NCBI RefSeq assembly: GCF_019774615.1
Contig: NZ_CP081496.1
Location: 3,038,001-3,102,000, forward strand
Origin: Streptomyces sp. BHT-5-2
GTDB lineage: Bacteria > Actinomycetota > Actinomycetes > Streptomycetales > Streptomycetaceae
DNA length: 64,000 bases
Reading direction: 5' to 3'
In this document: one piece after another, positions 51,332 to 61,585 of the stretch
How positions within the stretch are numbered: the stretch's first letter is position 1
Layout of the letters: every line of letters starts with the position of its first letter
Made by a program: the position numbers and the translations under genes
Notes under the pieces: model-generated
Database searches by the model: none
What the model saw: only the letters and a program-made list of their open reading frames with translations
Told to the model about the DNA's origin: nothing

Positions 51332-52984
51332 GTGCCCCACCCGCTCGACGCCGCCGCCGTCCGCGCCTGGTGCGGGCTGGCCCTGGAGGCGCTCGGACGG
51401 GAGCGCGAGCGGATCGACGCGATCAACGTCTACCCCGTCGCCGACGGCGACACCGGCACCAACCTCTATCTGACGGTGGAGTCGGCCGCCCGCGCGGTCG
51501 AGGCCGCCTTCGACGGCCACGGCTCGGCCGGCACCGCGCCCGGCCTCGCCGACGCCGCGGGCGCCATGGCGCACGGCGCCCTCATCGGGGCGCGCGGCAA
51601 CTCCGGCACCATCCTGGCCCAGCTGCTGCGCGGCATGGCCCAGGTGCTGGCGACCGCCCCGGCCGGCGGCGAGGCGGGTGCGGACGCGCTGCGGCGGGCG
51701 CTGCGGCGGGCCGCTTCGGCCGCCTACGAGGCGGTCGCGCACCCCGTGGAGGGCACCGTGCTGACCGTGGCGACGGCCGCCGCCGGCGCCGCCGAGCAGG
51801 CCGCCGGCGAGGCCGCCGACGTCGCCCGGGCCGCCCACCGGGGCGCCGCGGAGGCGCTGCGGGCCACCCCGGGGCAGCTCGCGGTGCTGGGGACGGCGGG
51901 CGTGGTGGACGCGGGCGGCTGCGGGCTGGTGGCCCTGCTGGGCGCGCTCGCCGACGCGCTGTCCGGGGAGGTCGGCGCCGCCCCCGTCGCCGTACGGGCC
52001 GACGGGCCGCTGCCGGAGCCGGCCGGCTGCGCGGCGGCGGACCCGGAGGCGGCGGGCTGCGCCGATCCGCACGCCGGCGGGCCCGCCTTCGAGGTGATCT
52101 ACCTGCTGGAGGCCGGGGACGGCGAGGTGGCCCGGTTGCGGGCCCGGCTGGACCGGCTCGGCGACTCGCTGGTGGTGGTCGGCGGGGACGGCCTGTGGCA
52201 CGTCCATGTCCACGTCGACGACGCCGGGGCCGCGGTGGAGGCCGGGATCGAGGCCGGCCGGCCGTACCGGATCCGGATCACCCACTTCGGCGCGGGCGGC
52301 CGGACCAGGGAGCCCGCGCTGGCGGCCCGGGCCGTGGTCGCGGTGGTGCCCGGTGCGGGCCTCGCCGGGCTGTGCGCGCAGGCCGGCGCGACCCCGGTGA
52401 CCGTACGCCCCGGGGAGCCGCCGGCCAGTGGCGAACTGGTCCAGGCGATCCGGCAGGCCCGCGCCCGCGAGGTGATGCTGCTGCCCAACGACCCGGAGCT
52501 GCGGCACACCGCGGCGGCCGCCGCCGAGCAGGCCCGCACCGAGGGCGTACGGGTCGCCGTCATCCCCACCCGCTCCGCCGTCCAGGGGCTGGCGGCGCTG
52601 GCGGTGCACGAGCCGGGGCGCAGCTTCGACGAGGACATGGTCGCGATGACCGCGGCGGCCGGCGCCACCCGCTACGCCGAACTGGCCGTCGCCGAGCACC
52701 GTTCCTGGACGATGGCCGGGGTCTGCCAGGCCGGCGACGTGCTCGGCCTGATCGACGGGGACGTCGCGGTGATCGGGCCCGACCTCGTCCGCACCGCGAC
52801 GACGGTGCTGGACCGGATGCTCTCCGCGGGCGGCGAGCTGGTCACCCTCGTCCTCGGCGCGGACGTCCCCGAATCCCTCGCCGAACGGCTGGAACGGCAC
52901 GTCCGGGAACGCCATCTCGCGGTGGACACCGTCGTCTACGAGGGCGGCGAATACGCGGCGCCGCTGCTGATCGGCGTGGAATAG
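51332..52984 (+). CDS. DAK2-domain protein (YloV/FakA-like)
   Basis: A 550-residue protein with an N-terminal DhaL/DAK2 ATP-binding domain (INVYPVADGDTGTNLYLTVES, metal-binding Asp cluster; GARGNSGTILAQLLRGM; VEGTVLTVATAAA) and a C-terminal half of YloV type (DSLVVVGGDGLWHVHVHVDD; LLPNDPELRHTAAAAA; FDEDMVAMTAAA). Relatives of this layout include the fatty acid kinase ATP subunit FakA, which works with a FakB lipid-binding partner; none is seen here. GTG start seven bases after AGGAGG. recG follows 139 bases later, an order conserved in actinobacteria. Confidence 0.88.
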   Translation: MPHPLDAAAVRAWCGLALEALGRERERIDAINVYPVADGDTGTNLYLTVESAARAVEAAFDGHGSAGTAPGLADAAGAMAHGALIGARGNSGTILAQLLRGMAQVLATAPAGGEAGADALRRALRRAASAAYEAVAHPVEGTVLTVATAAAGAAEQAAGEAADVARAAHRGAAEALRATPGQLAVLGTAGVVDAGGCGLVALLGALADALSGEVGAAPVAVRADGPLPEPAGCAAADPEAAGCADPHAGGPAFEVIYLLEAGDGEVARLRARLDRLGDSLVVVGGDGLWHVHVHVDDAGAAVEAGIEAGRPYRIRITHFGAGGRTREPALAARAVVAVVPGAGLAGLCAQAGATPVTVRPGEPPASGELVQAIRQARAREVMLLPNDPELRHTAAAAAEQARTEGVRVAVIPTRSAVQGLAALAVHEPGRSFDEDMVAMTAAAGATRYAELAVAEHRSWTMAGVCQAGDVLGLIDGDVAVIGPDLVRTATTVLDRMLSAGGELVTLVLGADVPESLAERLERHVRERHLAVDTVVYEGGEYAAPLLIGVE

Positions 52985-53123
52985 CGCGCCGCGCCGCGGT
53001 TATCGCGGCGCCCGCCGGAATACCCCCGATACCGGCCGCATACCGTCCGGATTCCGGCTCCGCCGGGAATTCCCGGCCGTGGAAAGCGGCGGTGGTGGCT
53101 GGTTGTCAGAGCCATGGTGTGCA

Positions 53124-56105
53124 ATGGAACGCGTGGCAGCGCTCGACGAACCCCTGAAGAAAATCCTCGGTGGCACCACCGCGAAGGTCCTGGCCGAGCA
53201 CCTCGGCCTGGAAACGGTCGGCGATCTGCTGCACCACTATCCGCGGCGCTACGCCGAGCGCGGTGAGCTGACCCGGCTCTCCGACCTGCCGCTGGACGAA
53301 CACGTCACGGTCGTCGCCCGGGTCGCCGACGCCCGCGTCCTGAAGTTCAACCAGGGCCGCGGCCAGCGGCTGGAGGTGACGCTCACCGACGGCAGCGGCC
53401 GCCTCCAGCTGGTCTTCTTCGGCAAGGGCATCCACAAGCCGCACAAGGACCTGGTGCCCGGGCGGCGCGCGATGTTCGCGGGCAAGGTCTCGGTCTTCAA
53501 CCGCAAGCTCCAACTCGCCCACCCCGAATACGAACTCCTCGACGGCGACACCGACGGCGGGGCCGTCGACGCCTTCGCCAACCAGCTCATGCCGATCTAT
53601 CCGGCGTGCCAGCAGATGGCCTCCTGGAAGATCGCCAAGGCCGTCGACGCCGTCCTGCCCAGCGCCCGGGACGCCGTGGACCCGCTGCCCCCGGGGCTGC
53701 GCGAGGGCCGCGGCCTGGTCCCGCTCACCGAGGCACTGCTGAAGATCCACCGCCCCGCCACCAAGGCCGACATCGCCGACGCCCGCGCCCGGCTGAAGTG
53801 GGACGAGGCGTTCGTCCTCCAGGTCGCGCTCGCCCGCCGCCGCTTCGCCGACGCCCAACTCCCCGCCGTACCTCGGAGGTTGACACCGGGCGGCATCCTC
53901 GACGCGTTCGACGCGCGACTGCCCTTCACCCTCACCGAGGGCCAGACCAAGGTCAGCCGGGAGATCTTCGACGACCTCGCGACGGAGCATCCGATGCACC
54001 GCCTCCTCCAGGGCGAGGTCGGCTCCGGCAAGGCCCAGCCGCTGGACGCCCTGGTGCTCACCCCGCGCGGCTTCCGCCCCATGGGCGAGATGACGGTGGG
54101 CACCGAGGTGGTGGTGCCCAGCGGGGCGACGGCCCTGGTGGACGGGGTGTTCCCGCAGGGCGAGCGGGAGGTGTGGCGGCTGGTGCTCTCCGACGGCAGC
54201 ACCGTCGAGTGCGACGACGAGCACCTGTGGATCGTCTCCTCCCGCGCCACGGGCGAGCGGGTGCTGACCACCCGCGAGCTGCGCGCCGCCCTGCTGGACG
54301 CCGACGGCAGGCCCCGCTGGTCGATCCCCCCGGCCGCCCCGGTGGACCTCGACGACGGCGGCCCGCGCCCCCTCGACGCGTACGCGCTGGGGCGGACGCT
54401 GGGCGCCGGCGGCACCGGCCCGGCCGGCCGCACCGTCCCCGACGCCTACCGCAACGCCCCCGCCAAGGACCGCCGGGCGCTGCTGGCGGGCCTGCTGGCG
54501 GCCGGCGGCGAAACCACGGGCGGCGGCACGCTCTTCCGTGCCGCGCCGGAGCCGCTGGCCGCCGATCTCGCCTGGCTCGCGCGCTCCTTGGCCGGCACGG
54601 CCCGCACCACCCCGGCAGCCGGCGGCAGCCTCGATGTCCACGTGGTGCTCTCCGAGGACGACGGATCCGCCCTCGGGCGCGCGGTCCTGGCCGTCGAGCG
54701 CATCGGCCGACGGCCCGTCCAGTGCATCAGCGTGGCCCACCCCTCCCACGCCTATGTGACCGACCACTTCACGGTCACCCACAACACCATGGTCGCGCTG
54801 CGCGCCATGCTCGGCGTGGTGGACACCGGCGGCCAGGCGGCGATGCTCGCGCCCACCGAGGTGCTGGCCCAGCAGCACCACCGGTCCGTCACGGAGATGA
54901 TGGGCGACCTCGCCGAGGGCGGGATGCTGGGCGGCGCGGAGCGGGGCACCAAGGTGGTGCTGCTGACCGGCTCGATGGGGGCCGCGGCCCGCCGCCGGGC
55001 GCTGCTCGACCTGGTCACGGGCGAGGCCGGCATCGTCATCGGGACGCACGCCCTGATCGAGGACGTGGTGCAGTTCCACGACCTCGGCCTGGTCGTCGTC
55101 GACGAGCAGCACCGCTTCGGCGTCGAGCAGCGCGACGCCCTCCGCTCCAAGGGCGGGCAGCCCCCGCACCTGCTGGTGATGACCGCCACCCCGATCCCGC
55201 GCACGGTCGCCATGACCGTCTTCGGCGATCTGGAGACCTCCGTGCTGGACCAGCTCCCCGCCGGCCGTTCGCCGATCGCCAGCCATGTGGTTCCCGCCAA
55301 GGACAAACCGCACTTCCTCGCCCGCGCCTGGGAGCGGGTCCGGGAGGAGGTGGCCGCCGGCCACCAGGCGTATGTGGTCTGCCCCCGGATCGGCGACGAC
55401 GACGAGCCCGCCGCGGCCACGGGGAAGAAGGGCAAGACGGCCAACGACACCGCGGCGCAGCCGAGTTCACCGGAGGATCTGGCCGAGAAGCGCCCCCCGC
55501 TGGCGGTCCTCGACGTCGCCGAGCAGCTGCGCAAGGGCCCGCTCGCCGGCCTGCGGGTGGCCGTGCTGCACGGCCGGATGGCCCCGGACGACAAGGACGA
55601 CGTGATGCGCCGGTTCGCCGCCGGCGAGCTGGACGTCCTGGTGGCCACCACCGTCATCGAGGTCGGGGTCAACGTCCCCAACGCCACCGTCATGGTGATC
55701 ATGGACGCCGACCGCTTCGGCGTCTCCCAGCTCCACCAGCTCCGCGGCCGGGTCGGCCGCGGCTCGGCGCCCGGCCTGTGCCTGCTGGTCAGCGAGATGC
55801 CCGAGGCCAGCCCGGCCCGCGCCCGGCTCGCCGCGGTCGCCGCCACCCTCGACGGCTTCGAACTCTCCCGTATCGACCTCGAACAGCGCCGCGAGGGCGA
55901 CGTCCTCGGCCAGGCCCAGTCCGGCGCCCGCTCCTCGCTGCGGATGCTCGCCGTCATCGAGGACGAGGAGGTGATCGCGGCGGCCCGCGAGGAGGCCACC
56001 GCCCTGGTCGCCGCCGACCCCGAGCTGTCCGGCTGCCCCGAGCTGCGGACGGCCCTGTCCGCGCTGCTGGACGACGAACGGGAGCAGTTTCTGGACAAGG
56101 GCTGA
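53124..56105 (+). CDS. recG: ATP-dependent DNA helicase RecG interrupted by an intein
   Basis: RecG remodels stalled forks and Holliday junctions. The reading encodes 993 residues against about 740 for typical RecG; the excess is one in-frame 251-residue insert (residues 304-554). Without it the protein is a normal RecG: wedge/OB domain (LHHYPRRYAERGELTRLSDL, about 35-55), Walker A QGEVGSGK|TMVALRAML split by the insert, DEQHRFGVEQRDAL (Walker B), TATPIPRTVAMTVFGDL, and helicase motifs V-VI (ATTVIEVGVNVPNA, QLRGRVGRGSAPGLC). Since the insert parts the Lys and Thr of the P-loop, the helicase should be inactive until splicing. The start ATG has only a weak binding site; GTG at 53133 is possible. 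Confidence 0.93.
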   Translation: MERVAALDEPLKKILGGTTAKVLAEHLGLETVGDLLHHYPRRYAERGELTRLSDLPLDEHVTVVARVADARVLKFNQGRGQRLEVTLTDGSGRLQLVFFGKGIHKPHKDLVPGRRAMFAGKVSVFNRKLQLAHPEYELLDGDTDGGAVDAFANQLMPIYPACQQMASWKIAKAVDAVLPSARDAVDPLPPGLREGRGLVPLTEALLKIHRPATKADIADARARLKWDEAFVLQVALARRRFADAQLPAVPRRLTPGGILDAFDARLPFTLTEGQTKVSREIFDDLATEHPMHRLLQGEVGSGKAQPLDALVLTPRGFRPMGEMTVGTEVVVPSGATALVDGVFPQGEREVWRLVLSDGSTVECDDEHLWIVSSRATGERVLTTRELRAALLDADGRPRWSIPPAAPVDLDDGGPRPLDAYALGRTLGAGGTGPAGRTVPDAYRNAPAKDRRALLAGLLAAGGETTGGGTLFRAAPEPLAADLAWLARSLAGTARTTPAAGGSLDVHVVLSEDDGSALGRAVLAVERIGRRPVQCISVAHPSHAYVTDHFTVTHNTMVALRAMLGVVDTGGQAAMLAPTEVLAQQHHRSVTEMMGDLAEGGMLGGAERGTKVVLLTGSMGAAARRRALLDLVTGEAGIVIGTHALIEDVVQFHDLGLVVVDEQHRFGVEQRDALRSKGGQPPHLLVMTATPIPRTVAMTVFGDLETSVLDQLPAGRSPIASHVVPAKDKPHFLARAWERVREEVAAGHQAYVVCPRIGDDDEPAAATGKKGKTANDTAAQPSSPEDLAEKRPPLAVLDVAEQLRKGPLAGLRVAVLHGRMAPDDKDDVMRRFAAGELDVLVATTVIEVGVNVPNATVMVIMDADRFGVSQLHQLRGRVGRGSAPGLCLLVSEMPEASPARARLAAVAATLDGFELSRIDLEQRREGDVLGQAQSGARSSLRMLAVIEDEEVIAAAREEATALVAADPELSGCPELRTALSALLDDEREQFLDKG
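54033..54785 (+). mobile_element. Class 3-type intein in RecG Walker A (251 residues, Ala1, W-C-T)
   Basis: The insert begins AQPLDALVLTPRGFRPMGEM (intein block A with Ala at position 1, not Cys/Ser). Block B is GSTVECDDEHLWIV, with His64 and Trp66. Block F is PVQCISVAHPSHAYVTDHF with Cys231 as its fourth residue. Block G is VTVTHN ending in Thr249-His250-Asn251, followed by Thr as first C-extein residue. Trp66/Cys231/Thr249 match the W-C-T triad that defines class 3 inteins, which start splicing with the block F Cys. The middle (DAYALGRTLGAGG; RRALLAGLLAAGGETTGG) resembles the two LAGLIDADG helices but lacks both catalytic Asp, so homing activity is probably lost. Codon use matches the host gene. 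Confidence 0.9.
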
Positions 56106-56257
56106 GCCGGGCGCGCGGCAGCGGCGCCGCACCCCGTGAGAACGATCACGGCCGGGCGGCGCCGGGGGCGGGCCCGCCCCGCGGGGGACGGACATATCGT
56201 GGGAGGGCGGAGCCCGCCGGGGTGTCCGCCCCTCTTCCGGGACGCGCTCAAACGTAA

Positions 56258-57376
<1,119 letters not shown>

Positions 57377-57503
57377 CCCGGCATCCGGTGCGGTGGGACC
57401 GGCACTGAACTGACGGTTCGTCAGCAGGTGTCGGGACGGGGGCTCCTGGCCGTACAGTCGTCCCGTTCCGTCTTCCGATCCTGCAGAGAGTGGCGAGTCC
57501 AAG

Positions 57504-58619
57504 GTGGACGTCCAGAAGAAGCTCGACGACATCGTCGCAACCGTCGGCAGCGCCCGGTCCGTGCCCATGTCCGCCTCGTGCGTGGTCAACCGCGCCGAGC
57601 TGCTCGCCATGCTGGAGGACGTGCGCACCGCGCTGCCCGGTTCCCTCGCCGAGGCGCAGGAACTCCTCGGCGGGCGCGAGCAGATGGTGGAGCAGGCCCG
57701 CGTCGAGGCCGAGCGGATCATCGAGTCCGCGCACAGCCAGCGCGGTTCGCTGGTCTCGGACACCGAGGTGGCCCGCCGGGCCCAGGACGAGGCGGACCGG
57801 ATCCTGGCCGAGGCGCGCCGCGAGGCCGAGGAGATCCGCGTCCAGGCCGACGACTACGTCGACAGCAAGCTCGCCAACTTCGAGGTCGTGCTCACCAAGA
57901 CCATCGGTGCCGTCGACCGCGGCCGCGAGAAGCTGCTCGGCCGCGGCCCCGGCCTCGACGAGCAGGGCTACCCCGTGGCGGACGACGCCGAGGCCCCCGA
58001 GCGCAGCGCCGACCCCGAGATCCTCCGGCAGCGCGCCGACGCCTACGTGGACACCAAGTTCGGCGCCTTCCAGGCCGTCCTCACCAAGACCCTGGAAGCG
58101 GTCGGCCGCGGCCGCGACAAGCTCCAGGGCGCCCAGCCGATCGACGAGCTCGGCGCCCACCTCGCCGCCCAGAGCGACCCGCAGGCCGGCGCCCCGCCGC
58201 AGGCGGACGCGGAGTACCTCGCCGGCCTGGCGGGCGTCGCCCCCGTCCAGGAGGCCCCGCCGGCCGCGCCCCAGGACCTGACCCAGGGCCCGCAGCCCGG
58301 CTACTACGACGGCCAGGCCGCCGCCTACCAGCAACCGGACGGCTACTCCTACCAGCACGCCGAGCAGGTCCCCTACACCCAGCACCAGGACCCCTACGGC
58401 TACGACTGGCAGCAGCAGGCCCAGCAGCAGGCCGCCCAGCTTCCCCCGCAGGGCTACGACACCGGCGTCGGCTACGACCCGCAGCAGCTGCCCCCGCAGC
58501 CCCAGCACACTCCCCACACCCCCGGCGCCCAGCCCGCAGCCCTGGACGAGACCAGCCTCTTCGACACCAGCCTGATCAACCTCGACCAGCTGCGTCAGTA
58601 CGAGGAAGGGCGCCACTAG
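57504..58619 (+). CDS. sepIVA: SepIVA-like coiled-coil cell-division/growth protein
   Basis: A 371-residue protein with a DivIVA-related coiled coil (about residues 30-130: LLGGREQMVEQARVEAERII, ARRAQDEADRILAEARREAE) and two similar segments, YVDSKLANFEVVLTKTIGAVDRGREKL and YVDTKFGAFQAVLTKTLEAVGRGRDKL, an internal repeat. The C-terminal 170 residues are Gln/Tyr/Pro-rich and probably disordered. The place just upstream of yceD-rpmF-rnc matches mycobacterial SepIVA (Rv2927c), needed for septation and polar growth, so this is the likely orthologue. GTG start. Confidence 0.82.
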   Translation: MDVQKKLDDIVATVGSARSVPMSASCVVNRAELLAMLEDVRTALPGSLAEAQELLGGREQMVEQARVEAERIIESAHSQRGSLVSDTEVARRAQDEADRILAEARREAEEIRVQADDYVDSKLANFEVVLTKTIGAVDRGREKLLGRGPGLDEQGYPVADDAEAPERSADPEILRQRADAYVDTKFGAFQAVLTKTLEAVGRGRDKLQGAQPIDELGAHLAAQSDPQAGAPPQADAEYLAGLAGVAPVQEAPPAAPQDLTQGPQPGYYDGQAAAYQQPDGYSYQHAEQVPYTQHQDPYGYDWQQQAQQQAAQLPPQGYDTGVGYDPQQLPPQPQHTPHTPGAQPAALDETSLFDTSLINLDQLRQYEEGRH

Positions 58620-58620
58620 C

Positions 58621-58656
58621 CGCGTCGACCGCGTCGACCGCGTCGACCGCGTCGAC
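58621..58656. repeat. Tandem 9-base repeat CGCGTCGAC, four copies
   Basis: Four exact copies begin just after the sepIVA-like stop, followed by a partial fifth. Each holds a GTCGAC palindrome. Likely a slippage-prone microsatellite. Confidence 0.9.
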
Positions 58657-58824
58657 CGCGCCGGGAGGGCCCGGTGGCCGAGGGTCGACCGGGCGGATTG
58701 GGCCTAACGGGGGCCGTCCAGTATCCTGGCTCCTCGGTCGCGTGTATGTCCGCGATCACTGCTGCCCGCACGCCGGATTCCGGCCGTGGACGGCTGATAC
58801 CGCAGTACAGAAAGCAGGAAAGTC

Positions 58825-59448
58825 TTGGGCTCCCGCCTCGACCACCGTTCCCCGCTCGTGTTCGACACACGCGAGCTGGGCCGACGTCCCGGCACGCTCA
58901 AGCGGCTCTCCCGCTCCGTCGAGGCCCCCGCGGACCTCGGCAACGAGGTCATCGGAGTGCCCCAGGGCGCGGCCGTTGAGCTCGACCTCCGCCTGGAAGC
59001 GGTCATGGACGGGGTGCTTGTCACAGGCACCGCCCGTGCGACCGTGACGGGGGAGTGCGTAAGGTGTCTGGAGCCGCTGGAGCAAGTGCTCGAAGCGGAC
59101 TTCCAGGAGATGTTCGCCTACCCCGACGCCGACGCCCGGACCACCGAGTCCGGCGACGACGCCGAGGACGAGGAGGACACCCTCCACCTCGAGGACGACC
59201 TGTTCGACCTTGAACCCGTGCTGCGGGACGCGGTAGTGCTGGCACTGCCGCTGCAGCCGGTGTGCCGGGAGGACTGCCCGGGCCTGTGCTCCGACTGCGG
59301 GGCACGGCTGGCGGACGACCCGGACCACCACCACGACGCCGTCGACATGCGCTGGGCGGCACTGAAGGAACTCGTCGGGTCCGACCAGGACGACGAGATG
59401 GACAATGAACCCCGCCGCGACGGCGGGGATGAACCTCAGGAGAAGTAG
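58825..59448 (+). CDS. YceD family (DUF177) protein
   Basis: A 207-residue protein of the YceD/DUF177 family, linked to 23S rRNA/50S maturation and nearly always upstream of rpmF. Features: [30 protein letters not shown] (CxxC) and [15 protein letters not shown] [13 protein letters not shown], a likely zinc site, with an acidic loop ([15 protein letters not shown]) between. TTG start seven bases after AGGAAA. The rpmF start lies two bases after the stop. Confidence 0.9.
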   Translation: MGSRLDHRSPLVFDTRELGRRPGTLKRLSRSVEAPADLGNEVIGVPQGAAVELDLRLEAVMDGVLVTGTARATVTGECVRCLEPLEQVLEADFQEMFAYPDADARTTESGDDAEDEEDTLHLEDDLFDLEPVLRDAVVLALPLQPVCREDCPGLCSDCGARLADDPDHHHDAVDMRWAALKELVGSDQDDEMDNEPRRDGGDEPQEK

Positions 59449-59450
59449 CC

Positions 59451-59624
59451 GTGGCTGTTCCGAAGCGGAAGATGTCGCGCAGCAACACGCGCCACCGCCG
59501 GTCGCAGTGGAAGGCTGCGGTCCCCACCCTGGTTGCGTGCGAGCGTTGCCAGGAGCCGAAGCAGCAGCACATCGCGTGCCCGAGCTGCGGCACCTACAAC
59601 AAGCGCCAGGTCATCGCGGTCTGA
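59451..59624 (+). CDS. rpmF: Ribosomal protein L32
   Basis: A 57-residue protein: [20 protein letters not shown], then [10 protein letters not shown] and [15 protein letters not shown], the L32 zinc ribbon of two CxxC pairs. GTG start with AGGAGA inside the end of yceD. Tightly packed between yceD and rnc. Confidence 0.96.
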   Translation: MAVPKRKMSRSNTRHRRSQWKAAVPTLVACERCQEPKQQHIACPSCGTYNKRQVIAV

Positions 59625-59631
59625 GCGGCTG

Positions 59632-60480
59632 GTGACAGGCACTGTGTCTAGCCCGAAGAAGGCAGAGGACAGCCCTTCGTCACTGCGCGGGCGCGGCGAC
59701 GAAACGGCACCGGCGGACACGGCCTCGTCCCTCTCGCTTCTGGAAGGGCGGCTCGGGTACACACTTGAGTCCGCCCTTCTGGTGCGTGCGCTGACGCATC
59801 GCTCGTACGCCTACGAGAACGGCGGTCTGCCCACCAACGAGCGGCTCGAATTCCTCGGGGATTCGGTGCTCGGCCTGGTTGTCACGGACACGCTGTACCG
59901 CATCCACCCTGACCTGCCGGAAGGCCAGCTGGCCAAACTGCGGGCCGCGGTGGTCAACTCGCGGGCGCTCGCCGAGGTGGGCCGCGGCCTCGACCTCGGC
60001 GCCTTCATCCGCCTCGGCCGGGGCGAAGAGGGCACGGGCGGCCGGGACAAGGCCAGCATCCTCGCCGACACCCTGGAAGCGGTGATCGGCGCGGTCTATC
60101 TCGACCAGGGCCTCGACGCGGCCGGCGAGCTGGTGCACCGGCTCTTCGACCCGCTCATCGAGAAGTCCTCCAGCCTGGGCGCCGGCCTGGACTGGAAGAC
60201 CAGTCTCCAGGAGCTCACCGCGACCGAGGGACTCGGCGTTCCCGAGTACCTGGTCACCGAGACCGGCCCCGACCACGAGAAGACTTTCACTGCTGCCGCC
60301 CGCGTCGGTGGTGTCTCGTACGGCACCGGCACCGGCCGCAGCAAGAAGGAAGCCGAGCAGCAGGCGGCCGAGTCCGCGTGGCGCGCGATCCGCGCCGCGG
60401 CGGACGAGGCGGCCGGGAAGACGCCGAGCGGCGGCGACCCGACGCAGGCTTCCGGCGACACCGCGTCGCCGACACACTGA
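59632..60480 (+). CDS. rnc: Ribonuclease III (AbsB type)
   Basis: Cleaves double-stranded RNA in rRNA maturation and mRNA decay; in S. coelicolor the orthologue (AbsB) globally affects antibiotic production. The 282-residue protein has the catalytic signature [18 protein letters not shown] (about residues 66-83), [15 protein letters not shown] (second acidic site) and a C-terminal dsRNA-binding domain ([14 protein letters not shown] to [16 protein letters not shown]). GTG seven bases after rpmF was chosen; an in-frame GTG 12 bases later is equally possible. A perfect 17-base-pair terminator follows. Confidence 0.95.
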   Translation: MTGTVSSPKKAEDSPSSLRGRGDETAPADTASSLSLLEGRLGYTLESALLVRALTHRSYAYENGGLPTNERLEFLGDSVLGLVVTDTLYRIHPDLPEGQLAKLRAAVVNSRALAEVGRGLDLGAFIRLGRGEEGTGGRDKASILADTLEAVIGAVYLDQGLDAAGELVHRLFDPLIEKSSSLGAGLDWKTSLQELTATEGLGVPEYLVTETGPDHEKTFTAAARVGGVSYGTGTGRSKKEAEQQAAESAWRAIRAAADEAAGKTPSGGDPTQASGDTASPTH

Positions 60481-60487
60481 ACACCAC

Positions 60488-60536
60488 TTCTGACCCCGCC
60501 CGGGCGGCCTCACCGCCGTCCCGGGCGGGGTCAGAA
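60488..60536 (+). terminator. Terminator after rnc
   Basis: TTCTGACCCCGCCCGGG pairs perfectly with its complement over a 15-base loop that itself can pair. Confidence 0.88.
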
Positions 60537-60601
60537 GCCTTTCCGGAGCCCCCGGCTCCCGCCCCGTTCCGCTTTCCCGTCCGTTTCCGTCAGGAGCGCC
60601 C

Positions 60602-61549
60602 GTGCCCGAGCTGCCCGAGGTCGAGGTCGTCCGCCGCGGACTGGAACGCTGGGTCAGCGGCCGCACCATCGAGGCCGTCGAGGTCCGCCACCCGCGCGCC
60701 GTCCGCCGGCACACCGCCGGCGCGGCGGACTTCGCCGCCCGGCTCACCGGCCTGCGCGTCGGCCCGGCCCGCCGCCGCGGCAAGTACCTCTGGCTCCCGG
60801 TGACCGGCGGCGGCCCGGCCTCCCAGAGCGCCGCCGAGGGCATCGCCCCCGTCGTCACCCCGTCCGTCACCCACGGTCTGGCGATCCTCGCCCACCTCGG
60901 CATGAGCGGCCAGCTGCTGGTCCAGCCGCAGGACGCCCCCGACGAGAAGCACCTGCGGATCCGGATCCGCTTCACCGACACCGGCGCCCCGCCCGAGGCG
61001 GCCGGTACCGAGCTGCGCTTCGTCGACCAGCGCACCTTCGGCGGCCTCTCGCTGCACGACACCGTGCCCGGCGACCCCGACCTGCTCCCCGACGTGATCG
61101 CGCACATCGCCCGGGACCCGCTCGACCCGGCCTTCGACGACGCCGCCTTCCACGACGCGCTGCACCGCCGCCGGACGACGATCAAGCGCGCGCTCCTCGA
61201 CCAGACCCTGATCAGCGGCGTCGGCAACATCTACGCCGACGAGGCGCTGTGGCGCTCCCGGCTCCACTACGACCGGCCCACCGCCACCTTCACCCGGCCC
61301 CGCTCCGCCGAGCTGCTCGGCCACGTCCGGGACGTGATGACCGCCGCGCTGGCCGTCGGCGGCACCAGCTTCGACAGCCTGTACGTCAACGTCAACGGCG
61401 AGTCCGGCTACTTCGAGCGCTCCCTGGACGCCTACGGCCGCGAGGACGAGCCCTGCCGCCGCTGCGGTACGCCGATCCGCCGCCGTCCCTGGATGAACCG
61501 GTCCAGCTACTTCTGCCCGCGCTGTCAGCGCCCGCCGCGGCCGCGCTGA
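60602..61549 (+). CDS. mutM: Formamidopyrimidine-DNA glycosylase
   Basis: Removes 8-oxoguanine and formamidopyrimidines. The 315-residue enzyme starts [15 protein letters not shown] (catalytic Pro2, Glu3), has KYLWLPV (Lys), HLGMSGQL, the helix-two-turn-helix region with [16 protein letters not shown] and the C-terminal zinc finger [11 protein letters not shown]...YFCPRC. About 25 extra residues ([16 protein letters not shown]) sit before the HLGMSG strand, lengthening it versus the usual 270-290. GTG start after AGGAGCG. Confidence 0.95.
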   Translation: MPELPEVEVVRRGLERWVSGRTIEAVEVRHPRAVRRHTAGAADFAARLTGLRVGPARRRGKYLWLPVTGGGPASQSAAEGIAPVVTPSVTHGLAILAHLGMSGQLLVQPQDAPDEKHLRIRIRFTDTGAPPEAAGTELRFVDQRTFGGLSLHDTVPGDPDLLPDVIAHIARDPLDPAFDDAAFHDALHRRRTTIKRALLDQTLISGVGNIYADEALWRSRLHYDRPTATFTRPRSAELLGHVRDVMTAALAVGGTSFDSLYVNVNGESGYFERSLDAYGREDEPCRRCGTPIRRRPWMNRSSYFCPRCQRPPRPR

Positions 61550-61585
61550 ACGGACCCGGGCGGGGAGGGCCTGCGGGCACCCGCC

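Noticed and set aside
54330..54700. Active LAGLIDADG homing endonuclease in the intein
   Set aside because: The acidic residues expected at the ends of both LAGLIDADG helices are Ala or Gly.
54033..54785. The RecG insert as an assembly error, frameshift or separate gene
   Set aside because: The insert is in frame, a multiple of three, starts and ends precisely at the P-loop Lys/Thr junction and carries all intein splicing blocks.
53106..55364. 752-residue open frame on the - strand
   Set aside because: Antisense to recG and its intein; no motif and no ribosome binding site.
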